Positions 1 to 11,365 are shown, counted from the first letter of the stretch. The stretch is 64,000 nt of DNA from Xiphophorus maculatus (GCF_002775205.1 NC_036447.1:10590501-10654500); one strand, 5' to 3'. Program-made: numbers and translations. The notes: a model not told the origin generated them from the sequence alone.

Positions 1-1
1 T

Positions 2-112
2 CAAGGGGCTGCTGGGGACAGTGGTGGGATTGAAGAAAAGCAAGCAGAAACTGGCAGCACCAGCAGCGGGCAGGAACAGCACATGAAGTGCAGCGGATGT
101 CTGGCAGCTTAA
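2..112 (+). CDS. Possible C-terminal end of an unidentified gene
   Basis: An open frame enters from the left edge and runs about 36 codons to a TAA at 110-112, ending in the residues KCSGCLAA. The end CLAA has the shape of a CaaX prenylation box, but this is a four-residue match only. A second frame (from base 3) is also open until the TGA at 84-86, so the reading frame is not certain. An AATAAA lies just after the stop (113-118). The stretch is richer in G and C than the DNA after it, as expected of an exon. I do not recognise the protein. It could equally be untranslated. Confidence 0.25.
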   Translation, partial: QGAAGDSGGIEEKQAETGSTSSGQEQHMKCSGCLAA

Positions 113-1464
113 ATAAACCTCCCAGATTGTGAGGATTGTGATGTATTGATGTATTCTGAAGAATGTGTAACAGACCACATGAAAAGCTGTGATTTTGCAG
201 GGACACACTTCAAAACAAAGCGGTAGGAGCTGCTTTTGCAAATCTTCAGATAATTTTAACGGAACAGTCACAACTGTGCTGTTTAATTTGTATTGTCCCA
301 AGACACTATGTTTCATATTATTGATAATCATTGTTAATAATTTATTATCAATGGCAATTCAAAGCAATTCAACACACAGTATTTAGCTCTACCAACAGCT
401 ATGGAAATGTGTGCTTTAATTAATGCTAGTGCTTTACTTTTATTCTAGAAGAAAATATGGAACAATATTGCTTTTTAAAAAATTATACTGAAAAATTATA
501 GTTTTTATTTTACTATAGTTCTAAGTATATAGAACTACAATATACACCATATTATTATATGTTGAAATTATATAACAATTACATATGTCACAATTAATTT
601 TGTTGTCTGTAGGGTACATTAGACATCATATTTCTGTTTCCTTTAGGGTTGACAATTGTTACTCAACACATATTGCATCTGTTTATGCGATGCAAATTTC
701 TGCTTCATGAAGGAATGTCTCATCTCTCCTTGGAATATTTTGACTACCTCCTCAGTTAAGAGTCAAGAGTTTGGGGAGCAGCGGGGAGTGGGAGTGTTCA
801 TATCCCTGCTGCTAGCAGGGATCTGGCAGGGATCAACTAATTCCATATATATAGAGGAATGGATCTACATGGCCTTGTACATCTTTTAAAAAAGCGATGA
901 AAACAAAATCCCTTCCTTCAGTGCTAATGGGAGGTAATCCTGGATGAAAACCGATTGATTTTCCACGTGGTTGATCAGCTGTATACCCTGCGAATTTTGA
1001 TTTAACTAGAATTTATCACCAATCAACAATTTTGTTTCAATTTTGGGAGACTGATTTTTTTTTACTATCATCTAGTTTTCATCTGACAAAAAAAAAAAAA
1101 ATGTTGTAGATGTAAACTCTGAAAAAAACTAAATGAATACTGTTTTGCTTTTTAACATCCAACATATTCAGCTGTGAATTTTGCGGTTTAACCTTCTTGT
1201 ATATTAACTATCTGCCGGGGGAAACTTGTATGTCAGCATCCATCCCCATGTAGAGTGACATGAATGACTTTGTTAATGATAAAATAATTTTCTTGGTGTT
1301 TTACATTAACTGTTTTGAGAAACTTGTGGTGTTTTGTTTGCTGTAAACCAAAATCATCCAAATAAGGGTGTGTGTCCTCTGTGTGAGTCTGAGTTTCACT
1401 CTGTTGAATAACTGAAATAAACTTTTTGAAGATATTCTAAGTCATTAAAAGGAAACTTTCTTAC

Positions 1465-1932
1465 CTGAGTAAATGGCACCGCAGTGCATGTTTGCTTAGT
1501 ATCCTTCAGGCTAACAGGCAGTGACACCTTCCCTCCTTTATCCATGACCTCCTGCCACATCTGCAGTCCTTGTTTCTTTTTCAGATCTGCCTCTGTGGGT
1601 CGTTTAGGGCGCAGGTGGCGTAGTGGACTTGTAGCATCCTTGGGGGCTTGGGCAGGACCTGGACGGCCGCGAGACAGAAAGGCAGGGAAGGACAGTCTGG
1701 ACTGGTGGAAAGGAGCTCCCCTCTGATTAAGTCCTCTCCTGAAGAACGCTGAACTGACCAGGTTACGAGGGTCTAGCTGGACAACCTTAACCATTCCTTT
1801 CACAGCTTGGTCAGGTCCGCCACCCGATGATTCAGCTTCATCTCTGGACTCTCTCAGAAGAGAATTATAGGGAAAAATAAGAGCTGAGGCTGTCGAGGTG
1901 GGCAGAATGATCAGGCTGATGAGGAAAGCCAT
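1465..1932 (-). CDS. dand5: dand5 (charon-like DAN-family Nodal antagonist), N-terminal coding exon; partial
   Basis: Secreted DAN-family antagonists bind Nodal/BMP ligands. Dand5/Charon acts around the left-right organiser of fish. The exon encodes about 156 residues: a start Met at 1932, a hydrophobic signal peptide (MAFLISLIILPTSTASA), a basic, poorly conserved middle with RPKRP, then the stretch LPVSLKDTKQTCTAVPFTQ. That last stretch is the hallmark of the Cerberus/Dand5 group just before the cystine knot. A splice donor (CAG|GTAAGA, boundary at 1465) follows exactly where DAND5 exon 1 ends in other vertebrates. A polypyrimidine tract and acceptor (TTTTTTTCAG, exon from 1935) lie directly upstream, so the apparent Met at 1950 is probably intronic. 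The cystine-knot exon is not found between 1 and 1464, so it lies beyond the left edge or is lost. The family call is good; completeness is unknown. Confidence 0.75.
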
Positions 1933-2168
1933 AATCTGAAAAAAAGACATAATTTTTGAGCGGAGACACTAAAATTATTATTTTAAAAAAAAACAGTTGA
2001 AGCAGCTGTAGAAGTAAAGCAGACTTTAACACTAAAACAAAATGTCAGTAGAGAAACTCAGTTGTCTGGGTGGATGATGGTCCAAGGTTCCAAACGGCAA
2101 CCTTGCTGTCAGCGCTATGTAATTGTGGTGGAGGGAGTCTTCTTATGTAGGCGGCTGCCAGTTCTCAC

Positions 2169-2246
2169 CTGCTTTACAACGCAAGGAAGGTGTCGCAATT
2201 CCCACACCGGACCAGACATCGCACCAAGCTTACAGCCCCGGGCCAT
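2169..2246 (-). other. dand5: Probable upstream exon of dand5, with an in-frame ATG
   Basis: A good splice donor (AAGCAG|GTGAGA, boundary 2169) would join to the acceptor at 1935 across a 233-bp intron. The sequence upstream of the donor is open in the same frame for exactly 26 codons back to an ATG at 2246 in the context ACCATGG. It could therefore be a 5' UTR exon or an N-terminal extension. Translation from 2246 would push the signal peptide 27 residues inwards, so I favour 5' UTR. Confidence 0.4.
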
Positions 2247-2299
2247 GGTTACCACACAGAGAGGGCCTCTGTTTCAAGATAAGTGTTAAAAAACAGCAA

Positions 2300-5200
2300 T
2301 CATGAAAACATCTGAACGGGGATTCAGATGTGTGAGATTTGAAATGATAACGTCTGAACCGACTCTAGACTTTTCTTAGGTTGCAGCAGTGGCTTCAGTT
2401 TGTTTTAGCCACTGAAACCAAGTTAACCCAGAAAATTCAACAAAAGCACACACAAAGTGAAACCCTTCATGTACAGGATCAAACCTGAAAGCAAACAGGC
2501 CAGCTTCAATCTTAGGTTCTACCAGATGGAGGTAAGGTAAAGATTTTTCCAGTAAAAGTTCCAATTTTTGCTAACAGACTTCCAGACATGGTCATTTAGA
2601 ATGATTAAAAGATGTACATGGTCCAATTAAAACATCAGGTGTTTTATGATGTAATGAGATTCATATTATTAGAATAGGTTTATAAAAACAAGCAAACAAA
2701 TCTATCTGTCTTAAAGATATCCTGTCACACTTAGTTCTGGATGGATTACCCATTCCCCTTGTTTTTAAAAAATATTAATTCTCTTTTGACTGTCTAGCAT
2801 TTGGAGCTGGTTATGATGTCATTCCCCTCATGAAAAAAACCCAAATTTGTCTTATGTTTTCTTTGGTTTTGGGGACATGATGCATTCTGTTCATTTCTAT
2901 TGTCTCCATATGTTTTTCCACTTCATGGTTCCTCTCTTAAATGTGCCACGAAGTATGAAAAAAATGCTGTGGAAATATTTTTAGTAACATGTTAGTACAT
3001 TTGAGCAATGATAGCTCGCTGATGCTTATAAAGCTGCAAGCTAGGCCAAATTCTTGTTGACACATTATTCCAAGTTAAGTTCATTTGCTATAATACTGCA
3101 TATGTACAGTATATATATATATATAAATTTCTGTTCACTTCATTTTATTATTTCACCACTGAATAGATTTGCATGTTTTTCAGCTAATTTTATGTCCAGA
3201 TAAATGTCACATTAAAGGTAGACAAAAGTTTCCGAAACAATTCTCTATCATAGAATCCTGGTACTGAAACAAGGGCAATACCAGATCTACTGCAATTCTC
3301 TAAAGATGTGGAAAAAACAGGAATCCTGTTGGATTTACAGTGTTACATTTTTTTCATTTTCATTTATTTGCTAAAAAAATCAAACCCTTTTTAGATTAAA
3401 CAATTTTAGCTATTTCATTGTATTTTTATGTGTTTAAAAAAAAAAACAACTAAATAATGTAAAACTTTTGTCTGCAGTAGAAAGCAAAGATTGTGTCATA
3501 TGTTGAATAAATCGATCAGTTCCCAATCACCAAGTCGTTAAAACAAAAACAGTTTACTCTATAAAAGTGGAAGCTTCAAACTGTTGGTGCTGGGTCGCTG
3601 CTGCTGAACAATTCAGCTCGTCTGGCAGACGCTCCTGTTAACTTTATTTGTGAAGCCGTAATGAGTTTATGTTCCCTGTGCAAACAAGCCGTGTCCTGTT
3701 CATTTATTCCCAAAGGCCGATTCTGAGCCTCTCCCAATCATTAGACCTCACTGTGTCCTGTCGTCCGTGACGTGATCACATGCTGGCTGACTAGCTGACA
3801 GTTTTATAATGAAAGGAGTGTTTGACGTTTTCTTATACAAGACAAGAAGCAAGTCTGATTGAGCTTCAGCTTTTATGTGAAGAGGAATTGGCAAAAACTG
3901 TAGTCTAGATGGGCAAAGCTGGTAGACTCACAGTCCTATTGACTTATAGCTCTAATTGCAATAAAAAGAGATTCAATAAAGTATCCTTTTTTACTTCAAA
4001 ATGATCTGCAACTTTGTTTTAGCATACCACATAAAATCTTGATAAAACACACTGGCATTTGTAATTTAATGAGATCAACTGGATAAAAGTTAAAGGGGTA
4101 CAAATACTATTTCAAGGAACTCTACCACAGATTAACGTTAGTAAAAAGATTGATCACTGTATAATTTTCTACCAGTGATAAAAACCTAGCTTTCTACCAA
4201 GTGAGGGTACACTATTTTATATCCACTTTATTTGTGTGCCGAATATGACAATCTGCCACATCTGATGAAAGATGTTTCAACCACAAGAGGGCACTGTTTA
4301 CAAACTATTCCCTTTTCATTTCCACTGCTGATGGCCAGAAGTATCACTTTTAGTGGGTTTCTAATACTTTTTCTCTGTTACAAAGAATAAAAAATAGAGG
4401 GAGAAATGATTGGAATAAAAGTGATGAAAAACTCACTGTAAAATCCAAATCCAATAAAACAATGACTGTTCCTGCTTTGTAGGTTTAGAGAGAGCAGTGG
4501 TAAATCATACAGTATTTTCACCAGTGAAACATCGAAGGAGTAAAGAGAAAGGTCAGTTCGATAACAAGGTGGCAAAGTTTAACAAAGCCTTCCTTCCTTG
4601 TAGATGTACCGAGTTTATTCTGCCCAACTTCCTGTAAGGGAAAGCAGTCAATAAAGCCATATAAAAAGAACCACGGTGTTAACTGTGAAGACAAAGCTGC
4701 TTGGGGGAATAATGGGCCTGAGCCTGTGAAGGAAGTAACACATAAGAGTTTAACTTTTAGAGAAACATTAAAGTTAATTCAGACAGCCACCTTTGTGAAT
4801 ACTTATAAATAACATCTAAAACTCTTCCTTATTATGTCCTGGGTGTGATACAGCCACAGTTTACAGGAAAATACGTCACTGTCTGCTGACTGAGTTGGAT
4901 ACAGTTAATGGATAACTTTGCTTCAGAAGTCTAAGTGTGAACAGGATCAGCTCTCTGTGAATTCATGCCTGAAGCAAAGCGTTGAAGCCTGCTAAGAGCA
5001 AAAAGGAAGATGAGATAATCACATGATGGATTTAGTTTCTGATTTACAACCTCTCCTCCAGATAGCATTTGTTTGAATAGAAAGACCCGATATCTGCAGC
5101 TCCTCATGTGACAACCCCACCTGCAACTTTTACAGCCAAGAAGGATTAAATGCCACTGACCAGACTCTAGTAAAACACACTCGAATGCCAACACATGCTG

Positions 5201-6490
5201 TACCTCGTAATCAGCCGTGTCTAATGTAAATGGTAATGTATTAAAAGTAATTAACCTCACATGGCATAAAGTGAATTAAAACACACTTCTGACCATGTGG
5301 CGAGACCATATTGATCAAATGCACCTTTTCGTTCCCCGTGCAATTAAACAGCTGTTGGTTCATATCGTCTAATGCCAGGGCCCGAGCTCATGAGCTGGGC
5401 TGAGTGCACTAATCAGCTGCCACATGTGCAGCTATGCAAACACACAGGGCTCAGAGGGTTAATTAAAATAGGAGCAGAAAATGATGCAGAAACACACATT
5501 GCTTTGCGGCGTCAGTTGCGTTATGTTGATTTGAACTTGTTTTGTCCCCCGACCCACAGTCATGAAACAGAGTATTTAATTTTAATAAACACAAAAAAGA
5601 AACTGATGGCAGAGTCAACGAGCAAACAGTAGGATCACTAAAAAACAGAGGCTGATGCACAGAGGTGGGAGTGTGATGATCTAGCGCAGAAAAAGCGCAG
5701 AAATATTTTAGTGACATTTATAAATGAGTACTTTGAATCCAATCGAATATAGAAAAACTAATATTAACGCTTCAAGTCTGCAAAAATGAAAACTCAAGCA
5801 GAATAACAAGTCGACAGGCCCAGAGTCACCACAATAACAGCTTGTCTGCTTAATTTTGAAATAATGCATGCATGCCAACAACAATAATAATAACAATATA
5901 AAAATCTTTTTAACTCGCATTTGACAACCATTGGCTCCTTAGTTTTTAGCTTAGCTTAGTTTATTTTGCACCATTAAAATACAGATCAAACATATTAAGA
6001 TAAAATGATTATAACACTGCAAGAAGAGGCTCCATCCATGTAACATATTCCAAGAATAAAACCTTTCATCAGTTCGACATAAATTTATGAAATACAATCA
6101 CATAGAAATAATAAAAACATGGAAACACATCCATAAAGTATTAATGGAATGTGCTCCTCCATTGCTGCTTAGTCATTTTATTGTGTTTGCTTCTTGTTTA
6201 TGGGCCATGTGGAAAGAGCTCACCTGTGTCACAATAATTATGTTCAGTGGCTAACCCTAGTGCTAAAGACAGGAGGAGTTGCAGATCTAATCAACAATCT
6301 ACACGGCATCCGAGCTTTCACCTCAAAGTACCCTTTGCTTCCCTGACCTCAGTGTGTTGAGTGTGTGTCATAATTATATTATACTGTGGGAAACTGTAAA
6401 TCTTTCCACATCAGTTTCAGGTTTTAGTACACTGATTATGGTGCAGTAAACATGGTATGCATTGTGCATGAGATTCACTAATATCAGAGC
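2300..6490. other. Intergenic DNA without a recognisable gene
   Basis: Both strands hold only short, low-quality open frames. There is an (AT)n run at about 3111-3125. At 5945-6130 there is A/T-rich sequence that may be an old LINE tail. I see no splice-bounded open frame with protein-family features. Confidence 0.6.
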
Positions 6491-6529
6491 AACAGGATTA
6501 ACGTTTTGGTGCAGTAAAAAAGGATTTCA

Positions 6530-6580
6530 GGTATTTTCTTCAGTATTTGAGCAGAAGTTTACATACACTGATAAGTAGCA
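6530..6580 (+). mobile_element. Tc1/mariner terminal fragment
   Basis: The segment AGAAGTTTACATACACT matches the terminal sequence of many teleost Tc1-like transposons. No transposase is attached, because a LINE fragment follows. Confidence 0.45.
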
Positions 6581-6689
6581 TGTATGGAGTCTTAATTTGT
6601 ACATTTCAAGAAATAAATGAAGATGTGATTTTCAGAGTGATGGCAATACTTGTAGCAACTTCCATAGTTTTAAAACTACTTCTTGAGAT

Positions 6690-7165
6690 GGTTCTCACAC
6701 CACTGTTTGGAAAAAGGCCCAGTAGAGACTTTACTTCCTGATGCACCTCAAGAAGCAGTACAACCCACCACATGTGCTGCTGGTCATCTTCTACAATGCC
6801 ATTATTCTGTCTGTCCTGTGTTTCTTGATCACTGTGAGGGTTGGCTCATTTGCAAAACAGGACTGGACCAGACTGCAACACACAATTAGGTCTGCAGAGA
6901 AAATCATCAGGGCTGACCATCCTTTAATCCAGGACATGTGCAGGTCTGGGGTCAGGAAAAGGGCAGCTAGCATCTCTGGAGACTCCTCACATCCTGGATA
7001 CAAACTGCTTTGTCGTTTACCTTCAGGCCAGCATTGCAGAGTGCTATTTACATAAAAACAGCCACCACAGAGAGTTTCTTCCCCCAGGCTGCTCCTCTGA
7101 TGAACACTTAACAGTGTCCAGATCGATACTATGCACATTTGCACTAATTTGACCTTGTTTTCCTT
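6690..7165 (+). mobile_element. LINE (L2/Rex1-like) reverse-transcriptase C-terminal remnant
   Basis: The translation in two frames gives the tail region of teleost L2/Rex1-type ORF2 proteins. This includes a hydrophobic segment (LLVIFYNAIILSVLCFLITV), then AEKIIRADHPLIQDM, and a SSHPGYKL...LPSG block. A frameshift near 6741 and missing upstream domains show a dead 5'-truncated copy. The same locus read on the minus strand gives a long but meaningless open frame. Confidence 0.75.
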
Positions 7166-7604
7166 TTTTGTAAAAAGGAACGTCCAGGAGAACATGAGAA
7201 ATTTAACGTCACGTTTTCCTCACGTTAAATCTATCAAAACTTTTATGTTACTGAGGCTAATAAGCTCAGTCTTTGTTTCCTCTAACCATTTTTTTTTTTT
7301 TGCAAAAGACATTTGCCATGCCGTTTTGGAAATATGCAAGTTTCATATATTTTGGAAAATTTTGTTTTTGGAGCAAATACTTTTCAGATGACATCTCCTC
7401 CACAATAAATTCAAACATGGATGTAGAGTCATAAGTCAAAAATAATAGTCCCAATATAAAAATCATACTGGTAACAAGTGGATTTATGTGAAACTTTAGC
7501 AAGAGGTTGTCCTCTTATCAGCAAAATTATTAACTGAATTGCTTGTTTTGTGCAAAATCAGACATGTGCAGCAGCTGGAAGATAACTTAACAACCTCAGA
7601 AATC

Positions 7605-8073
7605 AACTAATGTGTTCTGTTCTTCATGTTTATTGCACAAACATGTTACAAAGAGAAAATAAATCACATTTCTCAAACAAAGTTTCATTCACCGTTCCTA
7701 CATAATTAAAAATACAAAATAAATGCATTCTATTAGTGCCATAAATGTGAGTAACATAACACACACATAAAAGCTCAACAGAAGTCACCTCAACGTGCAT
7801 CATTACATCTCAATGTAGAATACATCAGCACAAAACATCAGTGGAGGTAAAGGCTTCCCAAAACCTTAAATAAATATAAACAAGCAGTTTTAAAATGCAC
7901 AACATATTAGTATTCCTTCTATATTTTAGTGCTCATAAAGAGTGATAACACTGCATAAAGAGTGTCATCTGTTCATGTTTGAATCAACCTGCTTGAATTA
8001 AATATCAGAAAAACTTTTTACATAAAAGGTCCCTTTTTACTTCCATTATTTTTTTTATCATCCCAAGGGCGAA
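7605..8073 (-). other. tspan1: 3' UTR of the tetraspanin gene
   Basis: Non-coding sequence follows the tetraspanin stop codon and ends at a polyadenylation signal (AATAAA on the minus strand, 7629-7634), giving a 3' UTR of about 450 bases. Confidence 0.6.
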
Positions 8074-8133
8074 TCACTTTCCCTTTTTGCCAGCATTGCA
8101 GTAGAGAACCATAGAAACAACCATTGCAGCAAT
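8074..8133 (-). CDS. tspan1: Tetraspanin exon 7 (TM4 end, tail, stop)
   Basis: 19 residues, IAAMVVSMVLYCNAGKKGK, then TGA. Confidence 0.88.
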   Translation of the reverse strand: MAAMVVSMVLYCNAGKKGK

Positions 8134-10089
8134 CTGTAAACAAAGAAAATTCATTATCGGTTGATCGAATTCACTAGTATTCCAACCATTTTTAAGCATC
8201 TCTACTCGGTACATTTATAATACAAAAATAGTCAAACATAAATCAAATTAAATAGTGTAATACTGTACCTCAAGGGCAGCTATTCCTAGAGCTACTCCAG
8301 CAATGATCGCAGAGTTTTCCTCCAACAGCTCCAACAGCTTAACAAAGCAACCTTTAATGTTCTGAAAGGGAGACATTTGGTTTCATATGAGGAAAGACCT
8401 GAGAGATAGATCTCCTTTGTATTTGAATAAGAAGCTAACAGAAAACAGAAATGAGTTGGTTTCATACCGCTGTTCGTGCTGCATTTGAAGTGCATGGTCC
8501 TGTGCCATCACAGCATGGTGAGGGGTATCTATCTCCAGCGTTGTTGAAAGGGGAGCCTTCGAAATCTGTGTAGTTCTTGTAACCACAGCATTGAAACTGA
8601 AGATACATAAAAAAAAAAATAATAATTACACATCTCCTTCATTGCCTCGGTGGAACATATTTTACCACAATAAATAAATGCCTGACAAAAGGAATAAATT
8701 CAGTACCTGCTCCATGGTTGTATTCCAGACTTGGGTCATATCATTCTCATTTCCATAGTTTTTTTGAATGTCTGTCCTTACTTCATTTTCTATACTGTCA
8801 AAGATTTGATCAACCTGAGAATGAAAAATAAATAGTGATACATTGTTGTTATTTGCTTTTAAAAAAAGATCTGATCTGTAAAATTTAAGACCAGCAATGT
8901 CCTGGTTTACATTCCACAGTCTCTTACCTCATCGTTGAAGACGAACAGCACCACACCTCCTGCAACCTCAATGATGAAGATGATCAGCACGAGACTGAAG
9001 AACTAAAGGGAGGCAAACAATACAATATGTTTTAGAGAAATTAGCAAAAATAAATAGTTTTACATATTAATTTTTTTTTTTTCTTTACAGCGGATAAATT
9101 TATATTCTATGCAAGTGTGATAATAATGATTACCCACCGTCAGCAGCATACACTTGCTCTCTTTGATGGCGCCGCAGCATCCCAGAAAGCCAATGATCAA
9201 AAGCACAGCGCCCACACCGATCAGCACATAGCCTACATAGTTCAGCTGGAAGACATCTTCTGGCAACTCGACCACTTTGTCCACCAAACCCAGCAAAGAG
9301 TCGCTGTCCACCGTCACCCATATACCAACTCCCAAAATGGCCGCACCTGCCAACTGAACGAGCCAAGAGAAACAAGAGCATTAGAGGAGCAGAAACAAGC
9401 AAACAATGAGAGAACATGTAAATCAGGGGTGTCAAACTCCAGTCTTCAAGGGCCGGGATCCTGCAACTTTTAGATGTGCCTCTGCTGCACCACACCTGAA
9501 TAGAATAATTAGGTCATTAGCAAGGCTCTGGAGAACTTAACTACACAAGGAGGAGGAAATTAAGCCATTTCATTCCAGTGTTTTGTACCTGTGGCACATC
9601 TAAAAACTGCAGGACAGTGACCCTTGAGGACTGGAGTTTGACACCTGTGATGTAAATGATGATCATCCTCCTGGACATGTTGGGAAAATCCAACTATTCT
9701 AAATTATTACACAATAACTATTCTCATCAAATGTGGTATTTTTTGAGAATTTGTCATATCAAAGAGTTAATGACAGGATTTGTCATGGTTTCTCTACAAC
9801 ATACCACCTAATTTTGTGGAAAAAAATTTTTTAACTCCTCAACCCGATCAGATTTCAAACCCAGCAAAGAGTCGCTGAATATCTTCCACAGGATGCAATA
9901 CGCAAATGTAAGATGGTAAAATGATGCCGTATAATAGTGTTGCTGACAGTGGGGGGTGTTATTCGCTACAGTTTACACAAGAGAAGAAGTTTCACAGAAA
10001 AGAAGTAACACTTTTCTCTTTTCCCAACTTACAAAGATGGCACCGTTGAAGATGAACATCATGACTTTAAGGAAACCTGTGCAACACAT
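8074..10089 (-). CDS. tspan1: Tetraspanin, TSPAN1-like; complete 7-exon gene, 245 aa
   Basis: Four-pass membrane organiser of the tetraspanin family. Coding exons in order are 10033-10089, 9138-9353, 8928-9002, 8707-8814, 8468-8596, 8269-8361 and 8074-8133, all joined in phase 0 by GT-AG introns. The product starts MCCTGFLKVMMF, has TM1 at about 8-30, TM2/TM3 in exons 2-3 with the ESKC motif, and a large loop. The loop carries CCG (155-157), a PCC pair (180-181), C187 and C200, making six loop cysteines, plus N-glycosylation sequons NTT (147) and NYT (160). TM4 follows, then a short tail YCNAGKKGK. The length matches human TSPAN1 (241), and loop words such as TQVWNTTM and CCG.KNYTDFE resemble TSPAN1. 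Its place next to rab3d, however, matches human TSPAN16. The family is certain; the orthologue is not. Confidence 0.9.
8269..8361 (-). CDS. tspan1: Tetraspanin exon 6 (loop exit and TM4)
   Basis: 31 residues, NIKGCFVKLLELL followed by the hydrophobic start of TM4. Holds the last loop cysteine (C200). Confidence 0.88.
8468..8596 (-). CDS. tspan1: Tetraspanin exon 5 (CCG and PCC motifs)
   Basis: 43 residues that begin FQCCGYKNYTDFEGSPF and include YPSPCCDGTGPC. This is the disulfide core of the large loop. Confidence 0.9.
8707..8814 (-). CDS. tspan1: Tetraspanin exon 4 (large loop, helices A/B)
   Basis: 36 residues with YGNENDMTQVWNTTMEQ. Contains the NTT glycosylation sequon. Confidence 0.88.
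8928..9002 (-). CDS. tspan1: Tetraspanin exon 3 (TM3)
   Basis: 25 residues, FFSLVLIIFIIEVAGG onwards, ending NDE. This is TM3 and the entry to the large loop. Confidence 0.88.
9138..9353 (-). CDS. tspan1: Tetraspanin exon 2 (TM1-TM2)
   Basis: 72 residues from LAGAAILGVGIW to ESKCMLLT, covering the small loop and TM2. The donor must be read as ACG|GTGGGT to keep the frame, although a GTAATC lies four bases later. Confidence 0.88.
9424..9649. mobile_element. hAT-type MITE in tetraspanin intron 1
   Basis: A 226-bp palindromic element starts CAGGGGTGTCAAACTCC and ends with its imperfect inverse GGAGTTTGACACCTGTG. It is flanked by the 8-bp direct repeat ATGTAAAT (9416-9423 and 9650-9657). Eight-base duplications and CAGGGG-type ends are typical of hAT elements. 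Degraded relatives lie at 38661 and 56649. Confidence 0.85.
10033..10089 (-). CDS. tspan1: Tetraspanin coding exon 1
   Basis: Encodes 19 residues: the cytoplasmic N-terminus with CC (palmitoylation-type cysteines) and the start of TM1. The donor is GTAAGT. An acceptor (TTTTCACTAG) 15 bases upstream of the ATG shows there is a separate 5' UTR exon. Confidence 0.85.
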
Positions 10090-11279
10090 CTTGGCTGATT
10101 TGGGCTAGTGAAAAGAAGAGAAAAACAAAAACAAAAAAGATTAGCATGAACAGATCAGGTATTTTAACAGATATATCTTTTTTTTTACTTGAAATGAACA
10201 GGGTGAGGCGCAGGTGGACACAGAATGCGTCAAATAGGATTAAGCTCTGTCAAACATTAACCCTGGCAAACTACAAAAAAGCAGAGAGGAGGATTCTAAT
10301 CTTCTTTAAATATTGCAAGTTTTTCTTTCTCGCATGGGGCACGGTTTCGGTTTAAGCATTAAGCTGAAAAATCAATACTTTATTTTAAGTCACTTGACTG
10401 TAAATGGTGTATGTTAAGCCCGGATTTACCACAGCATGTAAAATTTACCTGCAACCTTTCCCCTTATGTCTAAACACATTTTAGATATTGCTTTTATAAC
10501 TTCCTAGTGTGCCAGAGTAATTTATGGAAGCATGTAAAGGTGGTAGCTCATGTTCTTTACAGTTGAGAAAGCGTTGCCATGATTTCTCAGAGTTGATAAC
10601 TGACATTAGCTTTCTCTAATTAACTGTTTCCAAGGGTTTATGGGTCCAAATGGCACTTTGTTCTAACAAAAAAGCTTTGATATCTTCCTGGAACAAAAGC
10701 ATCATAAAAATATTCATTCACCCTTGAACCTAACATTGCCCAATTTATTCCTCTGCCTATTCCCGGTTGAGCTCAGTTTAATGGTTATTGAAGATTTTTT
10801 TTGGCCCTTCCTTATCAAAACAGGCAATAAAACTCTCATATGACAGCAGGAAAACTAACGCTTGCCTGACTGCCTTCAGTGGAGACAAGAGGACAGTTTT
10901 ATCCAGTGGACATGCTATATTTTTATTATTTCTTTTAACCAAAATGTAAAAGTTTGATAAATCACTAGTTTTTTTTATTGTGTTTTCTGTTTAAGAAAAG
11001 AGCATTGGACTTTGTATCTTCATTTGGTTGGGACTATATAGTATAAAAAAGAGAAAATAATAAAAAGATTGTCTATGACTAAAAAGCACAATCTTGCATC
11101 AAATGATCAAACTATGGAACAAAATATTGGCTACGGTTAAAAATATTGAATAAAGAATTCTTCATTTCTTTGACTTTTTATACTAAAATGTAGCTAATTT
11201 TCTTAAAAATGTAAAATCTATCCTGGTTCTGCCCAGATAAGTATTTTGGCAAAAGGTGCAGTAAAGCATAAGTTCGTAC

Positions 11280-11330
11280 CTGTACTGCTGAGATGACTGT
11301 GTGTCCGCTGAGGTCTGATACTTCAGGTGT
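11280..11330 (-). other. tspan1: Probable 5' UTR exon of the tetraspanin gene
   Basis: A splice donor (TACAG|GTACGA) bounds this stretch at 11280. A TATA-like box lies about 30 bases upstream of the inferred start, and the first coding exon needs an upstream partner. No transcript evidence is available to me. Confidence 0.5.
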
Positions 11331-11356
11331 GTGTACTCAGTGAGGCTTATGGCCGT

Positions 11357-11365
11357 CCTTTTATC
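11357..11365 (-). promoter_or_regulatory. TATA-like box of the tetraspanin promoter
   Basis: GATAAAAGG on the minus strand. It is correctly spaced for a start near 11330 that would yield the 5' UTR exon with a donor at 11280. Confidence 0.45.

Noticed and set aside
1935-1950. Met at 1950 as the dand5 start (MSFFQI)
   Set aside because: The codons are the polypyrimidine tract and AG of a splice acceptor. The signal peptide begins at the next Met.
6791-7195. 134-codon minus-strand frame
   Set aside because: Antisense shadow of the LINE reverse-transcriptase tail on the + strand.
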